This document shows positions 59,638 to 64,000 of a stretch of 64,000 nt of DNA, piece by piece. Positions within the stretch are counted from its first letter, which is position 1. Every line of letters starts with the position of its first letter. A program made the position numbers and the translations under genes. Origin of the DNA: CAWACP01 sp963832965 (GTDB lineage Bacteria > Acidobacteriota > Terriglobia > Bryobacterales > Bryobacteraceae); NCBI GenBank assembly GCA_963832965.1, contig CAWHVW010000003.1, forward strand, positions 186,001-250,000, in the 5' to 3' direction. The notes beneath the pieces were generated by a model. It was not told the origin of the DNA. It ran no database searches and was given only the letters and a program-made list of their open reading frames with translations.

Positions 59638-60723
59638 TCAGGCGTGACCGCAGGAACGATAGATGCGGTCGATCAGCTTCATATCGCGGATACCTTCTTC
59701 GCCTGTTGTCACCGGCTCCTTGTCGTCGAGAATGCACGCGGCGAAATGATCCGCTTCCGCCAGGAAGTGCGATGGATCGCGGGCCAGGTTCGGCTCGTCA
59801 ATGGGCGGCTGCCCGAAAATCTCGGCGCGCAAATGCAGTCCGTCGTAATTGAAAGCGGGCTGCACCAGCATTTCACCCTGCGACCCGTGCACTTTGAAGA
59901 ATCCGGTCATCGTTCCGCCGTAGGTGGTGTTGCAACTGGCCACGATGCCGGACGGGAACTTCATCGTCCATGACAGATTCTCCTCCACTTCGGCGAATCG
60001 CCCGTCCTGGTCCACCACCGATGAGTAACCTTCCACGCTGACGGGTTCCTCGCCGGTTAGATACCGGCACGCGTTTAGCGAGTAGATGCCGACGTCCATC
60101 AGCGGGCCTCCGCCAGCCATCTTTCTGCTCAGCCGCCACTCGCCCGCCCCGCAACTGAATCCGAATGCGTTTTCGATAGCTTGAATCGTACCCAGCTTCC
60201 CTTCCCGGATGAGCTGAATCGCCCGAAGATTCGTCGGCTCCAGATGGCAGCGGTAAGCGATCATGAGTTTGCGGCCGGCGGCCCGGCAGGCGTCGATCAT
60301 CGCCTGGCAATCCTCCACGGCGGTGGCCATGGGCTTCTCGCACAGCACGTGTTTGCCGGCCTTCGCCGAGCGTATGGTGTATTCGGAGTGCATGTTGTTG
60401 GGGAGCGCGATGTAGACGGCGTCAATGTCCTTGTTATCGGCCATGCGATCGCAGTTCTCGTAGCTATAGATGGCGCTCGCAGGCACGCCATTCTGGGCCG
60501 CGATCTTTTCGGCTTTGTCCCGATGGCCGCTGACAATGCCGCTGATGCGCGAGTGGCGCGACATCTTCACCGCCGGCATGAAGTGGTCCATGGAGATGCG
60601 GCCAAGTCCGACAATGCAGTAGCCGATCCGGCGATCATCGTCAGCGGCGTCGACGGCAGGCGCAAGACGCAGGACGGCCCCGGCGGCGACAAAGCGGCCC
60701 AATTCCCGGCGTGTGAGGTTCAC
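59638..60723 (-). CDS. Gfo/Idh/MocA-family oxidoreductase with Tat-type signal
   Basis: The protein has 361 residues. The N-terminus NLTRRELGRFVAAGAVL looks like a twin-arginine export signal, as in glucose-fructose oxidoreductase. A Rossmann fold follows (IGYCIVGLGRISMDHF), then LPNNMHSEYTIRSAKAGKHVLCEKPMA, the conserved EKP of the family, and GGGPLMDVGIYSLNACRYL. It would use a tightly bound NAD(P) to oxidise or reduce a sugar, probably outside the cytoplasm. It is divergent from the isomerase-like gene, 51 bases apart. The substrate is unknown. Confidence 0.88.
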   Translation of the reverse strand: MNLTRRELGRFVAAGAVLRLAPAVDAADDDRRIGYCIVGLGRISMDHFMPAVKMSRHSRISGIVSGHRDKAEKIAAQNGVPASAIYSYENCDRMADNKDIDAVYIALPNNMHSEYTIRSAKAGKHVLCEKPMATAVEDCQAMIDACRAAGRKLMIAYRCHLEPTNLRAIQLIREGKLGTIQAIENAFGFSCGAGEWRLSRKMAGGGPLMDVGIYSLNACRYLTGEEPVSVEGYSSVVDQDGRFAEVEENLSWTMKFPSGIVASCNTTYGGTMTGFFKVHGSQGEMLVQPAFNYDGLHLRAEIFGQPPIDEPNLARDPSHFLAEADHFAACILDDKEPVTTGEEGIRDMKLIDRIYRSCGHA

Positions 60724-60774
60724 GAGGAGTCTCCCTCAGAACATGATAGATTGGATCGCGCAGGGAGTGACGCC

Positions 60775-62373
60775 ATGCCGGAAACTATATATCTGATCGC
60801 AAATGGCGATCTTCGTCTGGCCGCCAATCAGAAGTGCTGGGCCGCGCAGCAAAGCGTGGAGGCGGCGGTGATGGCCGCGGTCCGCGCGGAGGAGCGCGAG
60901 ATTCAACGCGGTCACCCGTACGATCCCGAGTTGAAGCACGGCTTTATCGGCAGCCAGAAGCAGGGCATCGAGGTGTTCCGGAGCCTTCCTGCCGACGCGC
61001 CGCTCATTGTGTGCGAAGCGGTGTGGGAATACAGCCATCAGGTGCTCACCGGCCTGGTTCTTCATCAGGGGCCGATTCTCACCGTGGCCAACTGGAGCGG
61101 TCAGTGGCCCGGTCTGGTGGGCTTGCTCAATTTGAATGCGTGTCTGGCGAAGGCGAATACGCCCTACAGCACTCTGTGGAGCGCCGACTTCAGGGACGAT
61201 TTCTTTCGCGACGGGCTGCGCAAGTGGCTGCGGGGCGAGCCGGTGGTGCACGATCGCAGCCACGTGCGGCCCTTGAAGGATCTTCGCCTGCCGGACCAAG
61301 CGGCCGAAACCGGCCGGCTGCTCGCCCGCGAGCTGCGGACCCGCAAGGCCATCATGGGTGTGTTCGACGAAGGATGCATGGGGATGTACAACGCCATCAT
61401 CGAAGATCTTTTCCTGCTGCCTCTGGGCGTTGGCAAGGAGCGGTTAAGCCAATCCGCGCTGTATGCGGAGATGCTGGCCACGCCGGAATCGGAAGCGCGC
61501 GCTGTGCGCTCCTGGCTGGATGCGAAGGGCATGCGTTTCCTCACAGGGCCGAATCCGGAGACCGACCTGACCGACGATCAGATTCTTGAGCAATGCAAGA
61601 TGTATATCGCCGCGGTGCGCATTGCCGACGATTTTGGGTGCGACGCAATCGGTATTCAATATCAGCAGGGGCTCAAGGATCTGACGCCCGCCTCCGACCT
61701 GGTGGAGGGTTTGCTGAACAATTCCGACCGGCCTCCCGTGAGCGCGCGCGGCAACGGTCGGGTGCTTTATGAAGGACGACCGCTGCCGCATTTCAACGAA
61801 GTGGACGAGTGCGCGGGACTGGATGCGCTGGTGACCAACCGCATCTGGACGCATCTGGGCTTCGCGCCGGAGACGACGTTGCACGATGTACGGTTCGGCG
61901 AGGAGTATCACGGCCAGTTCATCTGGGTCTTTGAAATCTCCGGCGCCGTGCCGCCCGAGCATCTGATTGGCGGATACGCGGGCACGGTGAGCGAGCGGCA
62001 GCCGCCCATGTACTTCCGCCTCGGCGGAGGCACCGTCAAGGGAGTGAGCAAGCCGGGCGAAATCGTGTGGAGCAGGGTGTATCTGGAAGCGTACGCCTTG
62101 AAAGTGGATATCGGCCGCGGCAAGGTGGTCGAATTGCCCCGGGAAGAAACGCAGCGGCGCTGGGATATCACCACGCCGCAGTGGCCCATCATGCACGCGG
62201 TCACCTACGGCGTTGGGCGCGATCAGATGATGGCCCAGCACAAATCGAACCACGTCCAGGTTGCCTATGCGCCGAGCGCCGAGGCCGCCAATCAGGCGCT
62301 GGCGGTGAAGGCAGCCATGTTCCGAAATCTTGGTCTAGAAGTGAACATCTGCGGTTCGGAGCACGGGCTCTAA
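60775..62373 (+). CDS. L-fucose/L-arabinose isomerase-like protein
   Basis: The protein has 532 residues from the ATG at 60775; the frame is open upstream, but only antisense to the oxidoreductase gene. It resembles the fucose-isomerase-like family: ANWSGQWPGLVGLLNLNACL, FDEGCMGMYNAIIEDLFLLPLG, FGCDAIGIQYQQGLKDLTPASDLVEG, and the C-terminal SERQPPMYFRLGGGTVKG. Such enzymes interconvert aldose and ketose forms, for example fucose and fuculose. The stop is followed at once by the GTG of the permease, so the genes form a tight operon with a sugar kinase third. The exact substrate, fucose or rhamnose, is not certain. Confidence 0.72.
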   Translation: MPETIYLIANGDLRLAANQKCWAAQQSVEAAVMAAVRAEEREIQRGHPYDPELKHGFIGSQKQGIEVFRSLPADAPLIVCEAVWEYSHQVLTGLVLHQGPILTVANWSGQWPGLVGLLNLNACLAKANTPYSTLWSADFRDDFFRDGLRKWLRGEPVVHDRSHVRPLKDLRLPDQAAETGRLLARELRTRKAIMGVFDEGCMGMYNAIIEDLFLLPLGVGKERLSQSALYAEMLATPESEARAVRSWLDAKGMRFLTGPNPETDLTDDQILEQCKMYIAAVRIADDFGCDAIGIQYQQGLKDLTPASDLVEGLLNNSDRPPVSARGNGRVLYEGRPLPHFNEVDECAGLDALVTNRIWTHLGFAPETTLHDVRFGEEYHGQFIWVFEISGAVPPEHLIGGYAGTVSERQPPMYFRLGGGTVKGVSKPGEIVWSRVYLEAYALKVDIGRGKVVELPREETQRRWDITTPQWPIMHAVTYGVGRDQMMAQHKSNHVQVAYAPSAEAANQALAVKAAMFRNLGLEVNICGSEHGL

Positions 62374-63675
62374 GTGGCGACGACGAGCTCGAGAGCAGAA
62401 ACGGGGCATGGGCTGTTTCCGCGCCACTACATGGTCCCATTCGTCCTGGTGACGACCTTGTTTTTTCTGTGGGGCATTCCTCACAACCTGAATGACATCC
62501 TGATTCGCCAGTTCATGAAGTCCTTCGAGATGAACCGCGTCCGCGCGGGGCTGATTCAATCGGCCTTTTACCTGGGGTATTTCTTGTGGGCAATGCCCGC
62601 CGCTCTGATCATGCGCAGGCGCGGCTATAAGTTCGGAATGCTCACGGGGCTGGCGCTTTACTGTTTGGGCACACTGCTGTTCTGGCCCGCCGCCCTGGTC
62701 GGGCAGTACTGGTTCTTCCTGCTGGCGCTGTTTGTGATCGCGTCGGGGCTGGGGTTCCTCGAAACGGGGGCGAACCCGTTCATCGCGCAACTAGGCGACC
62801 CGGACAGCTCCGAGCGACGTTTGAATTTCTCGCAGGCGTTCAATCCGTTCGGCGCCATCAGTGGGGCGTTGATTGGCACGGTGTTCATTTTCTCCGGCGT
62901 GGAACTGAGCCCGGCGCAAATTGGCGCGATGAAGGCCGCGGGAACCTATCAGCCTTATCTGCGGGATGAGACGATGCGAGTCATCGCGCCGTATCTGGTG
63001 CTTTGCTGCGTCGTGTTTGTGATCGCGGTGCTGATGGCCCGGACGAAGTTCCCACAAATGGCCGGCGAGGATCCATCCGATTCCGCGGATCATGGCAGCT
63101 TCCGCGACCTTTTCCAATACCCACACTACGTGCAGGCGGTGATCGCACAATTCCTGTATGTGGGGGCGCAGGTGGGCACCTGGAGCTATTTCATTCAGTA
63201 CATACAGGACTACACGCGGCTGCCGGAAAAGCCCGCTGGCTTTTTGCTCACTGGGACACTGGCGGCCTTTTGCGTGGGCCGCTTCTCGTCCACGGTGCTG
63301 ATGCGTTATGTTCGGCCAAACGCACTAATGGGCGTTTACAGCGTGGCTAACATGGCGCTGCTGCTGATCGCTGTCCTGATGCCTGGCTGGGTGGGGATGT
63401 GGTCCATCTTCCTTACCAGTTTCTTCATGTCGCTGATGTTTCCCACCATCTTCGCGCTCGGCATCAAGGGGCTGGGAGTGAATACCAAGATCGGCGGCTC
63501 GCTGCTGGTGATGGGCGTGGCCGGCGGCGGCGCGTTCACTCCGCTGATGGGGCTGATTTCGAAAACCAACAGCATGGCTACTGCGATGCTGGTGCCCCTG
63601 GCGTGCTACGCGTTTATCGCGTGGTATTCGTTCGTAGGTTCGCGGGTTCGCCATGTCGAACTACCTGGCGATTGA
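62374..63675 (+). CDS. fucP: FucP-type sugar:proton symporter (MFS)
   Basis: The protein has 433 residues from a GTG placed directly after the isomerase stop. About 12 membrane helices are visible. FucP hallmarks: FLWGIPHNLNDILIRQFMKSFEMNR, FYLGYFLWAMPAALIMRRRGYKFGM, and LETGANPFIAQLGDPDSSERRLNFSQAFNPFG, which is the family signature. It imports L-fucose or a related sugar with protons. The 3' end overlaps the kinase start by 23 bases. Confidence 0.88.
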   Translation: MATTSSRAETGHGLFPRHYMVPFVLVTTLFFLWGIPHNLNDILIRQFMKSFEMNRVRAGLIQSAFYLGYFLWAMPAALIMRRRGYKFGMLTGLALYCLGTLLFWPAALVGQYWFFLLALFVIASGLGFLETGANPFIAQLGDPDSSERRLNFSQAFNPFGAISGALIGTVFIFSGVELSPAQIGAMKAAGTYQPYLRDETMRVIAPYLVLCCVVFVIAVLMARTKFPQMAGEDPSDSADHGSFRDLFQYPHYVQAVIAQFLYVGAQVGTWSYFIQYIQDYTRLPEKPAGFLLTGTLAAFCVGRFSSTVLMRYVRPNALMGVYSVANMALLLIAVLMPGWVGMWSIFLTSFFMSLMFPTIFALGIKGLGVNTKIGGSLLVMGVAGGGAFTPLMGLISKTNSMATAMLVPLACYAFIAWYSFVGSRVRHVELPGD

Positions 63676-64000
63676 TATTGGCGCCGAGAGCGGCCGGGTA
63701 ATGCTCGGCGAGTTGAACGCCGGAAGATTGACTCTGGAAGAACTGCATCGCTTTCCCAATCAGCCAGTGCAGTTGCCTGGCGGCCTGTATTGGGACAGCT
63801 TCCGTCTGCATCACGAAGTTATTCACGGACTCACAATTGCGGGGCGCGAGCGCAGGCTGCGCGTAGACGGCATTGGCGTAGACACCTGGGGCGTGGACTT
63901 CGCTTTGCTGGGCGCCGATGGCGGCCTGTTGGAGTGCCCCCGGCACTATCGCGACCGCCGCACCAATGGTGTGCCCGAACGCCTGTTTGAGGTGGCGCCG
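63653..64000 (+). CDS. rhaB: rhamnulokinase-like sugar kinase, N-terminal part (cut by window edge)
   Basis: The 116 visible residues begin at the ATG at 63653, which overlaps the end of fucP. They match the FGGY kinase N-terminus and most closely RhaB: YLAIDIGAESGRVMLGEL, then VDGIGVDTWGVDFALLGADG and HYRDRRTNGV, the RhaB-like YRDxRTxG. It would phosphorylate a ketose made by the isomerase-like enzyme (rhamnulose or fuculose). Only the first part is seen, so fuculokinase is not fully excluded. Confidence 0.82.
   Translation, partial: MSNYLAIDIGAESGRVMLGELNAGRLTLEELHRFPNQPVQLPGGLYWDSFRLHHEVIHGLTIAGRERRLRVDGIGVDTWGVDFALLGADGGLLECPRHYRDRRTNGVPERLFEVAP

Overview
The window looks like the chromosome of an acidobacterium of the Solibacter/Bryobacterales type. 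Three kinds of evidence support this. First, there are families typical of that group: a tandem set of acidobacterial VWFA-related secreted proteins (TIGR03436 type), secreted CRTAC1/VCBS-repeat proteins paired with TPR proteins, an Oar-like TonB receptor with an N-terminal carboxypeptidase-regulatory domain, and a 'Solibacter uncharacterized C-terminal domain' (TIGR03437 type) on a GH44-like protein. Second, the DNA is GC-rich. Third, the gene content is that of a soil polysaccharide degrader. Family assignments are made by eye from sequence motifs; no search was run.

Region 1 (1-11.5 kb) is accessory DNA ending at an initiator tRNA gene. On the minus strand lies a nitrate/nitric-oxide group: a NarK-like transporter (cut by the window edge), a frameshifted small ferredoxin, a NapH/CcoG-like membrane Fe-S protein, an RIC (ScdA/YtfE-type) iron-centre repair gene interrupted by one in-frame TAG, and a Crp/Fnr regulator. 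Two palindromes of the form GTGAC-N4-GTCAC precede the two parts of this group. An intact IS21-family element (3088-5865, 5-bp target duplication ACAAG) sits just upstream of the regulator. Next comes a mobilization module laid out like the RP4 relaxosome region: relaxase and ribbon-helix-helix accessory gene facing left, TraK/TraL/TraM-like genes facing right, and an oriT-like intergenic region with decamer repeats between them. An excisionase-like gene and a tyrosine integrase follow, and the integrase runs up to the 3' end of tRNA-fMet.

Region 2 (11.6-40.5 kb) is ordinary acidobacterial chromosome: two thioredoxin-fold exported proteins, a DUF3617 protein, a sodium/solute symporter, a very large propeller-type hybrid histidine kinase, four tandem VWFA-related proteins, and three copies of a tail-to-tail TPR/CRTAC1 gene pair. 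A large TonB-dependent receptor-like protein with a clear terminator closes this region.

Region 3 (40.7-64 kb) is a glycan-use region. A membrane-bound winged-helix regulator faces an apparent operon of two GH31 enzymes, a GH27 alpha-galactosidase and a GH29 alpha-L-fucosidase. These are followed by a second SSS symporter with a small two-helix membrane protein, three GH44-like endoglucanase paralogues, a decayed VWFA gene, a Gfo/Idh/MocA oxidoreductase, and a deoxysugar operon (fucose-isomerase-like protein, FucP-type permease, rhamnulokinase cut by the window end). Together these genes suggest release of xylose, galactose, fucose and glucose units from plant hemicellulose or similar glycans outside the cytoplasm, followed by uptake and deoxysugar breakdown.
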